Source of the DNA: Methylobacterium sp. Leaf108
GTDB lineage: Bacteria > Pseudomonadota > Alphaproteobacteria > Rhizobiales > Beijerinckiaceae
NCBI RefSeq assembly: GCF_001423265.1
Contig: NZ_LMND01000012.1
Coordinates: 131,501-195,500 of the forward strand
Length of the DNA stretch: 64,000 nucleotides
Reading direction: 5' to 3'
This document shows positions 55,760-64,000 of the stretch, one piece after another. Position numbers and translations under genes: made by a program. The notes under the pieces were generated by a model, which was given only the letters and a program-made list of their open reading frames with translations, was not told the DNA's origin and did no database searches. Numbering within the stretch: the first letter of the stretch is position 1; every line of letters starts with the position of its first letter.

Positions 55760-56491
55760 GTGCCATCCCTGCCTCCCGCAGCCCGGCCGACCGCCGCGAG
55801 CCCCCTTCGCGATGTCGACCTCTGGGCCGGCATCGGCCTCGCCTTCGTCGCGGGCTTCGTGGACGCCGCCGCCTTCATCGCCCTGGCCGGCCTGTTCACG
55901 GCGCATGTCACCGGCAACTTCGTGCTGATCGGTGCCGAACTCGTCTCGACCTCGACGGGGGTGGTAGCGAAGTTGCTCGCGCTGCCCGTCTTCGTCGCCG
56001 CCGTCGCCGTCACGCGATTGGCGTCGCTCGCCCTGGAGTGGCGTGGCCGCGCGCCGTTGCGTTGGCTGTTGGCTATCGAGATCGTGGTGCTGGCCGCCTT
56101 CTGCGGGATCGGCATCGCCCTCTCGCCGGTCGGTTCGCCCGACGGCATCGCCTCGATCACCGTCGGCATGCTCGGCGTGGCCGCCATGGGCGTTCAGAAC
56201 GCCATCGGCCGCCTCGGGTTCGCGCATCTCGCCGCCACGACGGTGATGACCGTGAACGTCACCCAAGCCGTCATCGACGCCGTCGACCTCGCCCGGGGGG
56301 CCGCACCGGTCGGCGGCCCGGCGCGGGCGCGCCTGCGGCGGATGGTGCCGGCCGTCGTCGCCTTCGCAGGAGGCGCGCTCGCGGGGGCGTTCGGGGTCGC
56401 GGCGTGGTCGTTCGGATGTCTCGTCGTACCGATCGTGGTGCTGATCGGGCTCGTGGCGCTGGTTCGGACCCCGGCGCCTTCGCCCCCCTGA
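55760..56491 (+). CDS. DUF1275 (YoaK) family membrane protein
   Basis: A 243-residue protein with about six membrane segments. LAFVAGFVDAAAFIALAGLF followed by TAHVTGNFVLIG near residues 35-60 is the DUF1275 signature, and GVQNAIGRLG with VMTVNVTQAVIDA is the second conserved region. It is an inner-membrane protein of unknown transport role. GGAGGAG stands six bases before the GTG at 55760, so I use it instead of the ATG at 55703, which lies right after the tRNA terminator. Confidence 0.88.
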   Translation: MPSLPPAARPTAASPLRDVDLWAGIGLAFVAGFVDAAAFIALAGLFTAHVTGNFVLIGAELVSTSTGVVAKLLALPVFVAAVAVTRLASLALEWRGRAPLRWLLAIEIVVLAAFCGIGIALSPVGSPDGIASITVGMLGVAAMGVQNAIGRLGFAHLAATTVMTVNVTQAVIDAVDLARGAAPVGGPARARLRRMVPAVVAFAGGALAGAFGVAAWSFGCLVVPIVVLIGLVALVRTPAPSPP

Positions 56492-56551
56492 GCGGGTTCC
56501 GGGAACGCGGCCACGGCCGCTCCCGAAACCCGCCTCTCCGGCGAGACGACG

Positions 56552-57055
56552 TCAGGCGAGATCGACCTTCTTGGTCTCGGTCTTGGGCGATTCGCCCGTG
56601 AGGGCCGCCTTCACGTAGCCGAAGACGTGCAGCATCGTCGCGTTGGGGCTGTCCCAGTACTCGCCCTTCTCGGGATGCACGCGGATCAGGGCGACCTCGG
56701 GGTCTTCCTTGCCCTTGGGGAACCAGGTCTTCATGCTCTCCGACCACTTCTGGTCGATGATCGCCTGGTCGCGCACGATCTCGGCCTTGCCGGCCACCGA
56801 GACGTAGGTCTGGTTCGAGGGGTCGGAATAGGACAGGTTCACCGCGTTGTCCCGGCTGATCTCGGCGGTCTTGGGGCTGTGCAGCTTGGTGAAAAACCAC
56901 AGGTCACCGGCCTCGTCGGCGTCCTGGTTCCACATCGGGCGGCTGTAGAGCTTTCCGTCGGTGTCGGCGGTGGTCATCATCGCGACCTTGATGTCCTTGA
57001 TCAGGTCGAACAGTTTCTTCGCGCCGTCGTGGTCGCGATGGTTGCCGTCGTGCAT
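56552..57055 (-). CDS. Pyridoxamine 5'-phosphate oxidase-like protein (general stress protein 26 type)
   Basis: A 167-residue flavin-binding split-barrel protein. FDLIKDIKVAMMTTADTDGK, LYSRPMWNQ, LWFFTKLHSPKTAEI and VNLSYSDPSNQTYVSVAG follow the GS26 pattern, and KWSESMKTWFPKGKEDPEVA is typical of its C-terminal half. The family binds FMN or F420 and may reduce small molecules under stress; the true substrate is unknown. GGAGT stands nine bases before the ATG at 57055. It is divergent from the Mrp gene. Confidence 0.88.
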   Translation of the reverse strand: MHDGNHRDHDGAKKLFDLIKDIKVAMMTTADTDGKLYSRPMWNQDADEAGDLWFFTKLHSPKTAEISRDNAVNLSYSDPSNQTYVSVAGKAEIVRDQAIIDQKWSESMKTWFPKGKEDPEVALIRVHPEKGEYWDSPNATMLHVFGYVKAALTGESPKTETKKVDLA

Positions 57056-57250
57056 GCGAGGGTACTCCGTGATGGGGATGGGTTCCGAAGCGACAGCCGA
57101 CGCTCTGGAAATCGTGTCGACAACGGACGGGCGCCGGGATGGTTTCGGCGCGGGGATGCGGCGCACTGGTGTTTCGCGCCGACACGGCTACATGCATGCA
57201 CGGGACGGGTGATCGGCGCCCGCCCGCCTCAAGGAACTGAGTGTGTGGCC

Positions 57251-58363
57251 ATGACCCGCGACGACGTGCTGAAAGCGCTCTCCGCCGTCACCATCGACGA
57301 CGCGGGAACGAGCCTGTCGGCCTCCGGCCGCCTGTCGCAGGTGGTGGTCGACGCCACGAATCGCGTGATGTTCTCGATCCTGATCGACCCGAGCGAGGCC
57401 GCGCGCTTCGAGCCGATCCGCAGCCGCGCCGAGGGAACGGTGCTGGCGATGCCGGGCGTCTCCGGCGTCTTCGCGAGCCTCACCTCCGAGCGCGGCCCGA
57501 GCCAGCCGGCCCCGCCGCAGCCGCCCGCCCCCGGCCGCGCCGCGCCGCCGCGCACCGGCCCGGCCCTGCCGGGCGTCCGCCACATCGTCGCCGTCGCCTC
57601 CGGCAAGGGCGGCGTCGGCAAGTCGACCACCGCCTGCAACCTCGCCCTGGCGCTTTCGGCGCAAGGGCTGAAGGTCGGCCTGCTCGATGCCGACATCTAC
57701 GGCCCCTCGGTGCCGAAACTGTTCGGGCTGTCGGGCAAGCCCAAGGTGATCGAGGAGCGCCTGCTGGCGCCCATGGACGGCTACGGCATCAAGGTGATGT
57801 CGATCGGCTTCCTGATCGAGCCCGAGACGGCGATGATCTGGCGCGGGCCGATGGTGCAATCGGCCATCACCCAGATGCTGCGCGAGGTCGCCTGGGGCGA
57901 ACTCGACATCCTGATCGTCGACATGCCGCCGGGCACAGGCGACGCGCAGCTCACGATGGCGCAGGCGACGCCGCTCTCGGGCGCCGTCATCGTCTCCACG
58001 CCCCAGGATCTCGCGCTGATCGACGCGAGGCGCGGCGTCACCATGTTCCGCAAGGTCGCGGTGCCGATCCTCGGCGTCATCGAGAACATGGCGACCTTCG
58101 TCTGCCCGAACTGCGGCCATGCCTCCCACATCTTCGGCCACGGCGGGGCCAGGGCCGAGGCGGCGCGGCTCGACGTGCCGTTCCTCGGCGAGATCCCGCT
58201 CAACATGACGATCCGCGAGACTTCCGATTCCGGCCGGCCGGTGGTGGCGGTGGACCCCGACGGGCCGCAGGCCAAGGTCTACCGCGAGATCGCCGCGCTG
58301 CTGTGGCGCAACCTCGCGGGCGGGCCGGCACCCCGCGCCGCGCCGCGCATCGTCATCGAGTAG
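57251..58363 (+). CDS. Mrp/ApbC iron-sulfur cluster carrier ATPase
   Basis: A 370-residue P-loop protein. The N-terminal MIP18/DUF59-like domain spans about 1-85, then a Pro-rich linker, then the deviant Walker A VASGKGGVGKSTTACNLA near residue 116. DADIYGPSVPKLFG and VDMPPGTGDAQLTM follow. The cluster-binding CxxC is VCPNCGH near residue 285. It carries 4Fe-4S clusters to target enzymes. It lies eight bases before mobA, whose cofactor enzymes often need Fe-S clusters. Confidence 0.94.
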   Translation: MTRDDVLKALSAVTIDDAGTSLSASGRLSQVVVDATNRVMFSILIDPSEAARFEPIRSRAEGTVLAMPGVSGVFASLTSERGPSQPAPPQPPAPGRAAPPRTGPALPGVRHIVAVASGKGGVGKSTTACNLALALSAQGLKVGLLDADIYGPSVPKLFGLSGKPKVIEERLLAPMDGYGIKVMSIGFLIEPETAMIWRGPMVQSAITQMLREVAWGELDILIVDMPPGTGDAQLTMAQATPLSGAVIVSTPQDLALIDARRGVTMFRKVAVPILGVIENMATFVCPNCGHASHIFGHGGARAEAARLDVPFLGEIPLNMTIRETSDSGRPVVAVDPDGPQAKVYREIAALLWRNLAGGPAPRAAPRIVIE

Positions 58364-58370
58364 CCGCACC

Positions 58371-59006
58371 ATGCCGGTCCTCGGCGTGATCCTGGCCGGC
58401 GGCCTGTCGCGCCGGATGGGCGGTGGCGACAAGTCGCTCCTGCGCCTCGGCGGACGCTCGCTCCTCGACCACGTCTGCGAGCGGTTCGCGCCGCAATGCG
58501 CGGCCGGCGTAATCCTGAACGCCAACGGCGACCCGGCCCGCTTCGCGGGGTTCGCCCATCCCATCGTCCGCGATGGGGTGCCGGGACATCCGGGGCCGCT
58601 GGCGGGCATCCTGGCGGCCCTCGACCATGCCGTGGCCCATCATCCCGACGTCACGCATGTCGCCAGCGTCACCGGCGATTCGCCTTTCCTGCCGCGCGAT
58701 CTGGTGGGGCGGCTCAGGGCGGCCATCGCGGGAGGGACCGCGGCCGGGGATGCAGCGAACGCGACGATCGCGGTCGCTTCCTCCGGCGGGCGGCAGCATT
58801 TCACGACCGCGCTGTGGCCGGTCGGCCTGCGCGACGACCTGCGGGCGGCCCTGGTCGAGCGCGACGAGCGCAGGGTCGGCGCCTACCTCGCCCGCCATGG
58901 TGCCGTGGCGGTGGAATGGGCGGCGACGCCCCTCGACCCGTTCCTCAACGTCAACACGCCCGAGGATCTGGCGGCGGCCCAAGCGTGTCTGCGAGCGCCG
59001 GGATAG
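58371..59006 (+). CDS. mobA: Molybdenum cofactor guanylyltransferase
   Basis: A 211-residue nucleotidyltransferase that attaches GMP to molybdopterin. GVILAGGLSRRMGGGDKSLL at the start is the GTP-binding loop, HPGPLAGILAALDHA near residue 71 and VTGDSPFLPRDL near 100 are family motifs, and PFLNVNTPEDLAAA closes the protein. The product serves molybdenum enzymes such as formate dehydrogenase, which matter in methylotrophs; none is in this window. Probably co-transcribed with the Mrp gene. Confidence 0.93.
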   Translation: MPVLGVILAGGLSRRMGGGDKSLLRLGGRSLLDHVCERFAPQCAAGVILNANGDPARFAGFAHPIVRDGVPGHPGPLAGILAALDHAVAHHPDVTHVASVTGDSPFLPRDLVGRLRAAIAGGTAAGDAANATIAVASSGGRQHFTTALWPVGLRDDLRAALVERDERRVGAYLARHGAVAVEWAATPLDPFLNVNTPEDLAAAQACLRAPG

Positions 59007-59022
59007 GATACGCGGCTGGCGC

Positions 59023-59934
59023 TCACGCGGCCGGCGGAAGGCCGTCGAGCACGGTCCGGCGGCGCCAGCGCGGATACAGGACGCCGATGGCCAGGCCGCT
59101 CAGCACCAGCAGCGCCGCCCCGATCTTCCAGAACGGCAGGGGCTCGCCGAACCAGAGCGCGGAGGTCGCAAGGCCGATCACCGGCACCAGCAGCGACAGC
59201 GGCGCCACCAGCGCGGTGGAATGGCGCGCCAGCAGCCAGCCCCAGATCGCGTAGCCGAACATCACGTTGCCCACCGACTGCCACATCACGGTGGCCCAGG
59301 TGACGGCGTCGGCGCTGAGAAGGCCGGCCCGGATGGCGTCCCAGCCCTCCAGCGCGAAGGACAGCGCCAGCAGCGGCGGCGTCGAGAACAGGGCGGCCCA
59401 GACCACGTAGGCCAGCATGTTGGGCGCGCCGCCGCGCTTGGCGACGATATTGCCCCCCGCCCAGCCCATGGCGGCGAAGGTCACGAGCCCGAGCCCCAGA
59501 GGCGTCGTGGTAGCATCCGTATGGAGTGCGATGATCCCGATGCCGGCCGCCGCCAGGGCGAGCGCCGCCCATTGGTAGCCCCGCACCCGTTCGCCCATCG
59601 TCGCGACGGACAGGCCGATGGTGAAGAAGACCTGCACCTGGATCACCAGCGAGGCGAGGCCCGGAGAGATGTCGCCGCGGAGCGCCACGAAGAGCACGCC
59701 GAACTGCCCGACGCCGATGAGGAGGCCGTAGGCGGCCAGGTTCGGCCAGGGCACGGGCGGGCGCGGCAGCAGGAAGACCGCGGGCAAGGCCGCGAAGAGG
59801 AACCGCAGGGCGGCGAACAGCAGCGGCGGCAGGTGGTCCAGCCCGATCCGGATCACCACGAAGTTGGTTCCCCACACCGCCACCACCGCGAGGGCGAGGA
59901 GGAGGTCGCGAAGGGGGAGCGTCGCCGGACTCAT
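59023..59934 (-). CDS. EamA-family (DMT) transporter
   Basis: A 303-residue inner-membrane protein with ten predicted segments in two EamA repeats, for example LLLALAVVAVWGTNFVVIRI at the start and ALVAPLSLLVPVIGLATSAL near the end. It resembles EamA/RhtA-type exporters of amino acids or small metabolites; the substrate is unknown. The start at 59934 gives the normal first helix. It is convergent with mobA. Confidence 0.9.
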   Translation of the reverse strand: MSPATLPLRDLLLALAVVAVWGTNFVVIRIGLDHLPPLLFAALRFLFAALPAVFLLPRPPVPWPNLAAYGLLIGVGQFGVLFVALRGDISPGLASLVIQVQVFFTIGLSVATMGERVRGYQWAALALAAAGIGIIALHTDATTTPLGLGLVTFAAMGWAGGNIVAKRGGAPNMLAYVVWAALFSTPPLLALSFALEGWDAIRAGLLSADAVTWATVMWQSVGNVMFGYAIWGWLLARHSTALVAPLSLLVPVIGLATSALWFGEPLPFWKIGAALLVLSGLAIGVLYPRWRRRTVLDGLPPAA

Positions 59935-60092
59935 CGGGTCGCTTTCGGGAGGTGGCCGGGCAGGAGGCCGCAACGAAACGGAGCGCCCGAGCCGGGCTCG
60001 GACGCTCCAGGAGGTGAGCGGGCGGCCATGTAACGTCCTGCGACGTGTTGCGCGATTCGCAGGAAGAAACGATGCGCCATGAAAGAGGTCTC

Positions 60093-60233
60093 AGCCCATT
60101 TCCGGTTGATCACTTCGTGATGCGGAAATGGGCTTCGCTCAGGCGCCGCGCGGGCTCGGTGATACGGTTCCCGCTTGATTCAAGCGGGAACCGTATCAGC
60201 CGGCTTTCGTGGGGCAACCCACGAAAACCGGCT
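60093..60233. repeat. Three consecutive strong hairpins
   Basis: Hairpin 1 (60093-60134): arms AGCCCATTTCCG/CGGAAATGGGCT with an inner ATCAC/GTGAT stem. Hairpin 2 (60161-60197): 17-base perfect arms from GATACGGTTCCCGCTTG with the loop ATT. Hairpin 3 (60198-60233): AGCCGG, one mismatch, TTTCGTGGG, loop GCAA, with full complement. They fill most of the 304-base gap between the EamA gene and ppiB. Palindromic intergenic elements of this look are known to me from Methylobacterium, but I cannot name the family. Confidence 0.85.
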
Positions 60234-60238
60234 GAAGA

Positions 60239-60700
60239 TCAGGCCGCGGCGCCGACCGTCACCTTGACGATCTTGTCCGGCGAGCGCGGCGGCTCGCCCT
60301 TGTTGAGGGTGTCGACCACGTCCATGCCCTCCGTGACCTTGCCCCAGACGGTGTACTGCTTGTCGAGGAAGCGCGCGTCGCCAAAGCAGATGAAGAATTG
60401 CGAGTTGGCCGAGTGCGGGAAGTTGGTGCGCGCCATCGAGCAGGTGCCGCGCACGTGCGGCTCGGCGTTGAACTCGGCGTTGAGGTCGGGCAGCTCGGAG
60501 CCGCCCGAGCCGGTGCCGGTGGGGTCGCCGGTCTGGGCCATGAAGCCGTCGATGACGCGGTGGAACGGCACGCCGTCGTAGAAGCCCTGTCCCGCCAGCG
60601 TCTTGATGCGCTCGACGTGGTTGGGCGCCAGGTCCGGCCGCAGGCCGATCACGATGCGGCCCTTGGTGGTCTCGAGGGTGAGGGTCTCGGTCTCTGCCAT
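60239..60700 (-). CDS. ppiB: Cyclophilin-type peptidyl-prolyl isomerase, cytoplasmic
   Basis: A 153-residue cyclophilin without signal peptide. [20 protein letters not shown] holds the catalytic Arg and Phe, and NSQFFICFGDARFLDKQYTV the hydrophobic pocket. It speeds proline isomerisation during protein folding in the cytoplasm. GGGAG stands seven bases before the ATG at 60700. It is the last gene of the coaD, cyclophilin, unknown, ppiB run. Hairpin 3 lies just after its stop. Confidence 0.95.
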   Translation of the reverse strand: MAETETLTLETTKGRIVIGLRPDLAPNHVERIKTLAGQGFYDGVPFHRVIDGFMAQTGDPTGTGSGGSELPDLNAEFNAEPHVRGTCSMARTNFPHSANSQFFICFGDARFLDKQYTVWGKVTEGMDVVDTLNKGEPPRSPDKIVKVTVGAAA

Positions 60701-60702
60701 GG

Positions 60703-61200
60703 TCAAACTCCCTGTCCTTTGGGTCCTTGATAGATGAAACGGAGCGCGATGGGGCGCCCCGCGATGGCGCCGCCGAGCCCGGGCGTGATCGGCGCGGGCG
60801 TACAGCGACGGATGGCGTCGCGGGCGGCGTCGGCCAGGAGCCGGAAGGCTCGGCCGTCGCTCGGCTGCGTCGCGAAGGTGATGCGCGGCTCGCCGATCAC
60901 CGAACCGTCCCGCCGCAGGGCGAAACGGGCGGTGACCTCGGTGCGCTCGAAGCGGGCGAGGCCCGCCGGCGGCTGCCAGCAGGCGGCGAGCCGGGCGTAG
61001 AGTGCGCGCAGGCTCGAGGCCGGCTCGGGCGCGACGCCCGGGGCCTGGACTGGCACCTGGACCGTCGCGCGCAGCGTGGTGGGCAGGCTCAGCGGCTGCC
61101 CGACGGCCGCCACCGCCGCCAGGGGGATCGCCGAGGCGCTGACGACCGCCAGCGCCACGCCGCCGCGCAACGGGACGGCCGCCCGGCTACGACGATCCAT
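60703..61200 (-). CDS. Putative secreted protein with TonB-C-like end
   Basis: A 165-residue protein with a signal-like stretch (GVALAVVSASAIPLAAVAAV) and a C-terminal part reading RFALRRDGSVIGEPRITF, resembling the RxDGxVxxxxVxxSSG strand pattern of TonB/TolA C-terminal domains. Two cysteines (AACWQPP and RRCTP) could pair. Its place between two cyclophilin genes (gaps of 14 and 2 bases) shows it belongs to that operon. I do not recognise it as a named family. Confidence 0.72.
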   Translation of the reverse strand: MDRRSRAAVPLRGGVALAVVSASAIPLAAVAAVGQPLSLPTTLRATVQVPVQAPGVAPEPASSLRALYARLAACWQPPAGLARFERTEVTARFALRRDGSVIGEPRITFATQPSDGRAFRLLADAARDAIRRCTPAPITPGLGGAIAGRPIALRFIYQGPKGQGV

Positions 61201-61214
61201 GCCCCGGAGTCCCG

Positions 61215-61799
61215 CTACTTCGCCCCTTGGGCGAGCTGCAGCTTCACGATGGAATCCGGGTTCTGCACGGCGCCGCCCTGCGCGCCGGGGGCGGCTTTCT
61301 TGATCTTGTCCACGACATCCATGCCGGAGGTGACGACCCCGACCACGGTGTACTGGCCGTCGAGGAACGGCGCGTCGCCCAGGCAGATGAAGAACTGCGA
61401 ATTGGCCGAGTTCGGCGAGGACGAGCGGGCCATGCCGACGGTGCCGCGCTTGAACGGCGCCTGCGAGAATTCGGCCGGGATGTTGGGCAGCGACGAGCCT
61501 CCGGTGCCGTTGCCCTTCGGGTCGCCGGTCTGGGCCATGAACCCGTCCATGACGCGGTGGAACTTGAGACCGTCGTAGAAGCCCTGGCGGACCAGCGTCT
61601 TGATCTGGGCGGCGTGCTTGGGGGCGATGTCGGGGCGCAGCACGATGGTGACGCGGCCGTCCTTGGTGTCGAGGTAGAGGGTGTCGCCGTCGGCGGCGCG
61701 GGCGGCCGGTGCGCCGCCGAGGGTGGCGGCGAACAGGAGGGCGGCGGCGAGGCGGCGCGTCATCGGGGTAGGCATCGTCTTCGAGGCACGAGTCGTCAT
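61215..61799 (-). CDS. ppiA: Cyclophilin-type peptidyl-prolyl isomerase, exported
   Basis: A 194-residue cyclophilin with a signal peptide ([21 protein letters not shown]). [20 protein letters not shown] and [20 protein letters not shown] mark an active enzyme, here in the periplasm. It is a paralogue of the ppiB product encoded 500 bases away, so the operon makes the same activity for two compartments. GGAG stands before the ATG at 61799; 61775 is an alternative start. Confidence 0.93.
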   Translation of the reverse strand: MTTRASKTMPTPMTRRLAAALLFAATLGGAPAARAADGDTLYLDTKDGRVTIVLRPDIAPKHAAQIKTLVRQGFYDGLKFHRVMDGFMAQTGDPKGNGTGGSSLPNIPAEFSQAPFKRGTVGMARSSSPNSANSQFFICLGDAPFLDGQYTVVGVVTSGMDVVDKIKKAAPGAQGGAVQNPDSIVKLQLAQGAK

Positions 61800-61838
61800 G
61801 GGCAAGTCTTCTCCGGAAAACGACAAAGGAGGGGGGGG

Positions 61839-62339
61839 TCAGGCCTTGCGGAAGCGCGCGGCGAGGCGCTCGGCCACCGCCGGCGGGACGAAGGCGCCGA
61901 CATCGCCGCCCATCGCCGCGATCTGGCGCACGAGGGTAGCGGTGATCGGCCGGACGTGGATGGAGGCGGGCAGGAACACGGTCTGGACCTCCGGCGCCAT
62001 GGTGCCGTTCATGCCGGCGAGCTGCATCTCGTAGTCGAGGTCGGTCCCGTCGCGCAGGCCCCGGATGAACAGGGTCGCCCCGTGGCGCCGCGCGGCGGTG
62101 ACGGCGAGATCGTCGAAGGTGGCGATTTCGAGCTCGGTGCCTTCCGCGATCGCAAGGGGCTCGCAGGTGGACCGGAGCAGGTCCACCCGCTCCTCGGGCG
62201 AGAACAGCGGGGTCTTGCCCGGATGGATGCCGATGGCGATGACGAGACGGGGCACGAGCCGGCAGGCCTGACGGATGACGTCGAGGTGTCCGTTCGTGAC
62301 CGGGTCGAAGGACCCGGCGTAGAGCGCGGTGCGGATCAT
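61839..62339 (-). CDS. coaD: Phosphopantetheine adenylyltransferase
   Basis: A 166-residue enzyme of coenzyme A synthesis that joins AMP to phosphopantetheine. [17 protein letters not shown] has the TxGH-type adenylyl-binding loop, and [20 protein letters not shown] and [17 protein letters not shown] are conserved. The ATG at 62339 is the only start that keeps the family's N terminus. It leads the cyclophilin operon (39-base gap to the next gene). Confidence 0.96.
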   Translation of the reverse strand: MIRTALYAGSFDPVTNGHLDVIRQACRLVPRLVIAIGIHPGKTPLFSPEERVDLLRSTCEPLAIAEGTELEIATFDDLAVTAARRHGATLFIRGLRDGTDLDYEMQLAGMNGTMAPEVQTVFLPASIHVRPITATLVRQIAAMGGDVGAFVPPAVAERLAARFRKA

Positions 62340-62609
62340 CGTGTGGCGGCCTAGAGCATTTCGCCCCGAAACGGAACCTCCGGCGGGCCCGGCGCGGTTT
62401 TCGGCTGCGCACCCGCCGGCGGGAAAGGAGCCGGCATCGACCGCAGACCGTTTCGCCCGGCGCGTTCCCAAGCCGGCCGGTTTCCAGTAGCGTCCCGCCG
62501 CCGAACCGCCCCCCCTTTTTCGTCGCCGGCGCCGTCGACGGGCGCGGCACCGTCCCGAACCCTGGCTTCAGACAGGATCGTCATCCCCCATGCCGGCTTT
62601 CCCGCCACG

Positions 62610-63257
62610 ATGAACGACATCGCACCATCCGGCACCATCGCCTCGGCGCGCCTCGTCCTCGCGTCCGCCTCGCCCCGCCGCCTCGCCCTCCTGCAACAGG
62701 CCGGCATCGAGCCGGACGCCCTCCTGCCGGCGGACGTCGACGAGACGCCCCTCAAGGGCGAGACGCCCCGCGACCACGCGCGTCGCCTGGCACGGGACAA
62801 GCTCGCCGTGGCCGGCGAGGCCGCGCGCCGGCGCGACGACATGCGGGCGGCCTACATCGTGTCGGCCGACACCGTGGTGGCGGTGGGCCGGCGCATCCTG
62901 CCCAAGACCGAGTTGCCCGACGAGGCCGCCGATTGCCTGCGCCTGCTGTCGGGCCGCCAGCACCGCGTCTTCACCGCGGTCTGCGTCCTGTCGCCCAAGG
63001 ACCAGCGCCGCGAGCGGCTGGTGGAGACCCGGGTGCGGTTCAAGCGCCTGTCGTCCCGCGACATCGAGCGCTACCTCGCCTCGGGGGAGTGGCGCGGCAA
63101 AGCCGGGGGCTACGCCATCCAGGGGCTGGCCGGGGCTTTCGTGGTCAAGCTCGTCGGGTCCTACGGGGCGGTGGTCGGCCTGCCGCTCTACGAAACCCTC
63201 ACCCTCCTGGAGGGGGAAGGCTTTCCCGTGCGCGACCGCTGGGGGAGCCCGCTGTGA
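62610..63257 (+). CDS. maf: Maf-family nucleotide pyrophosphatase
   Basis: A 215-residue protein with [19 protein letters not shown] at the N terminus, [20 protein letters not shown] near residue 44, and SADTVVAVG near 86 with the catalytic Asp. [16 protein letters not shown] near 155 is also typical. Maf enzymes hydrolyse non-canonical nucleoside triphosphates such as dTTP or modified UTP. Its stop overlaps the yacG start (GTGA), so the two are coupled. Confidence 0.94.
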   Translation: MNDIAPSGTIASARLVLASASPRRLALLQQAGIEPDALLPADVDETPLKGETPRDHARRLARDKLAVAGEAARRRDDMRAAYIVSADTVVAVGRRILPKTELPDEAADCLRLLSGRQHRVFTAVCVLSPKDQRRERLVETRVRFKRLSSRDIERYLASGEWRGKAGGYAIQGLAGAFVVKLVGSYGAVVGLPLYETLTLLEGEGFPVRDRWGSPL

Positions 63258-63463
63258 GCGCCCGCAAGGCTCCAGCCTCCGACGTGCCGCCCTGCCCGAT
63301 CTGCGCCAAGCCGGCGAAGGCGGGCTTCGCGCCGTTCTGCTCGGCGCGCTGCGCCGACGTCGACCTCGGGCGCTGGCTCACCGACCGCTACGCCATCCCG
63401 ACGCCCATCGACGAGGACGAGGACGGCGAGCCGCCCGAGAGCGGGCCCCGCGGGACGCCCTGA
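63254..63463 (+). CDS. yacG: DNA gyrase inhibitor YacG
   Basis: A 69-residue zinc protein with [20 protein letters not shown] giving the four Cys ligands and the family ending [12 protein letters not shown]. It binds GyrB and blocks gyrase. The GTG at 63254 overlaps the maf stop by four bases. The tail is acidic ([10 protein letters not shown]). Confidence 0.94.
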   Translation: MSARKAPASDVPPCPICAKPAKAGFAPFCSARCADVDLGRWLTDRYAIPTPIDEDEDGEPPESGPRGTP

Positions 63464-63540
63464 GCGCGGCCCGCTACAAGCCCCCACCGGCACCCCCTCG
63501 TCCCGGCCGGACGACCGCACCACGATCCCACAAGGCAGCG

Positions 63541-64000
63541 ATGACATCCCGCCTCGACGAAGCCCGGCGCGCCCTCAAGACCACCTTCGGCTACGACGAT
63601 TTCCGCCCCGGGCAGGACGAGGTGATCGGGGCCGTCCTCGACGGGACCGACGTATTCGCGGTGATGCCGACGGGGTCGGGCAAGTCGATGACCTACCAGC
63701 TGCCGGCCCTCGTCGAGCATTCGCTCACGGTGGTGGTCTCGCCGCTGATCGCGCTCATGCACGATCAAGTGCAGCAGATGCTCGGCTTCGGCGTCGCGGC
63801 CGCCACGCTGAATTCGTCGGTGCCGGAGGCGACCTCCCGCGAGACCTGGCGGCAGATCCGGTCCGGCGACCTGCGCCTGCTGTTCGTCTCGCCCGAGCGA
63901 CTGATGATGGAGGGGCTGATCGAGGCCCTGCGCGACGCCGACGTGCGGCGCCTGGCCGTCGACGAGGCGCATTGCGTCTCGCAATGGGGACACGACTTCC
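63541..64000 (+). CDS. recQ: ATP-dependent DNA helicase RecQ, N-terminal part (runs off the window)
   Basis: The first 153 residues of a RecQ helicase. FGYDDFRPGQDEVIGAVLDG is motif 0, MPTGSGKSMTYQLPAL is motif I (Walker A), VVSPLIALMHDQVQQM is motif Ia, and DEAHCVSQWGHDF is motif II with the RecQ-specific aromatic loop. It unwinds DNA during recombination repair. The C-terminal RQC and HRDC domains would lie beyond base 64000. The ATG at 63541 has AAGG upstream. Confidence 0.95.
   Translation, partial: MTSRLDEARRALKTTFGYDDFRPGQDEVIGAVLDGTDVFAVMPTGSGKSMTYQLPALVEHSLTVVVSPLIALMHDQVQQMLGFGVAAATLNSSVPEATSRETWRQIRSGDLRLLFVSPERLMMEGLIEALRDADVRRLAVDEAHCVSQWGHDF

Overview
The window reads as a chromosomal segment of a high-GC alphaproteobacterium of the order Hyphomicrobiales (Rhizobiales), most likely a Methylobacterium/Methylorubrum-type methylotroph. 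The reasons are the very GC-rich coding sequence, a Fae-type (formaldehyde-activating enzyme) homologue at 30100-30639, the run S4-protein, 7Fe ferredoxin, CarD, RpoH at the left end, and many Rhizobiales-style housekeeping genes. This placement is inferred from gene content only. There is no phage, CRISPR array, insertion sequence or rRNA. Two tRNA-Pro genes (CGG and GGG anticodons) are present.

Layout. 1-5.6 kb: the end of a Suv3-like RNA helicase, an Hsp15-like S4 protein, ferredoxin FdxA, CarD and a heat-shock sigma factor RpoH. 6-13 kb: an Sfp-type phosphopantetheinyl transferase, tRNA-Pro(CGG), then an exopolysaccharide block (a two-domain glycosyltransferase, a second glycosyltransferase, a Wzz/GumC-type chain-length protein and a WecG/TagA-type transferase). 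13-20 kb: Nudix hydrolase, TusA-like protein, Tyr/Gly-rich secreted protein, GshA, RsmE, UbiA, CysQ-like phosphatase. 20-32 kb: cold-shock protein, several small unknown or secreted proteins, AccC-AccB-AroQ, a DsbA-family oxidoreductase, an aminotransferase, a TorF-like porin, the Fae homologue, and a VapBC locus whose toxin frame has lost its start.

32-44 kb: a minus-strand operon with an ArsR-type regulator fused to a methyltransferase, then metF and metH, headed by a perfect 20-bp palindrome. This fits autoregulation of the methionine cycle. Next come homoserine dehydrogenase, GlpX, a TPR lipoprotein and PurE-PurK. 44-64 kb: two divergent YdcH/DUF465 proteins, PrpE, an old yellow enzyme, an MBL-fold protein, another glycosyltransferase, a rhodanese, an RND efflux adaptor and pump, tRNA-Pro(GGG), a DUF1275 membrane protein, a PNPOx-like protein, Mrp/ApbC, MobA, an EamA transporter, an operon of CoaD with two cyclophilins, then Maf, YacG and the start of RecQ.

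Most genes are ordinary core metabolism. The places that deserve attention are the disarmed VapC frame (31550-31951) with an intact operator, the Fae homologue with Met where the catalytic His is expected, the ArsR-methyltransferase/metF/metH regulon, the GT2-GT4 fusion, three back-to-back hairpins at 60093-60233, and a degenerate 19-22-bp tandem repeat found at two distant intergenic sites. I see no convincing wholly new multi-gene system.
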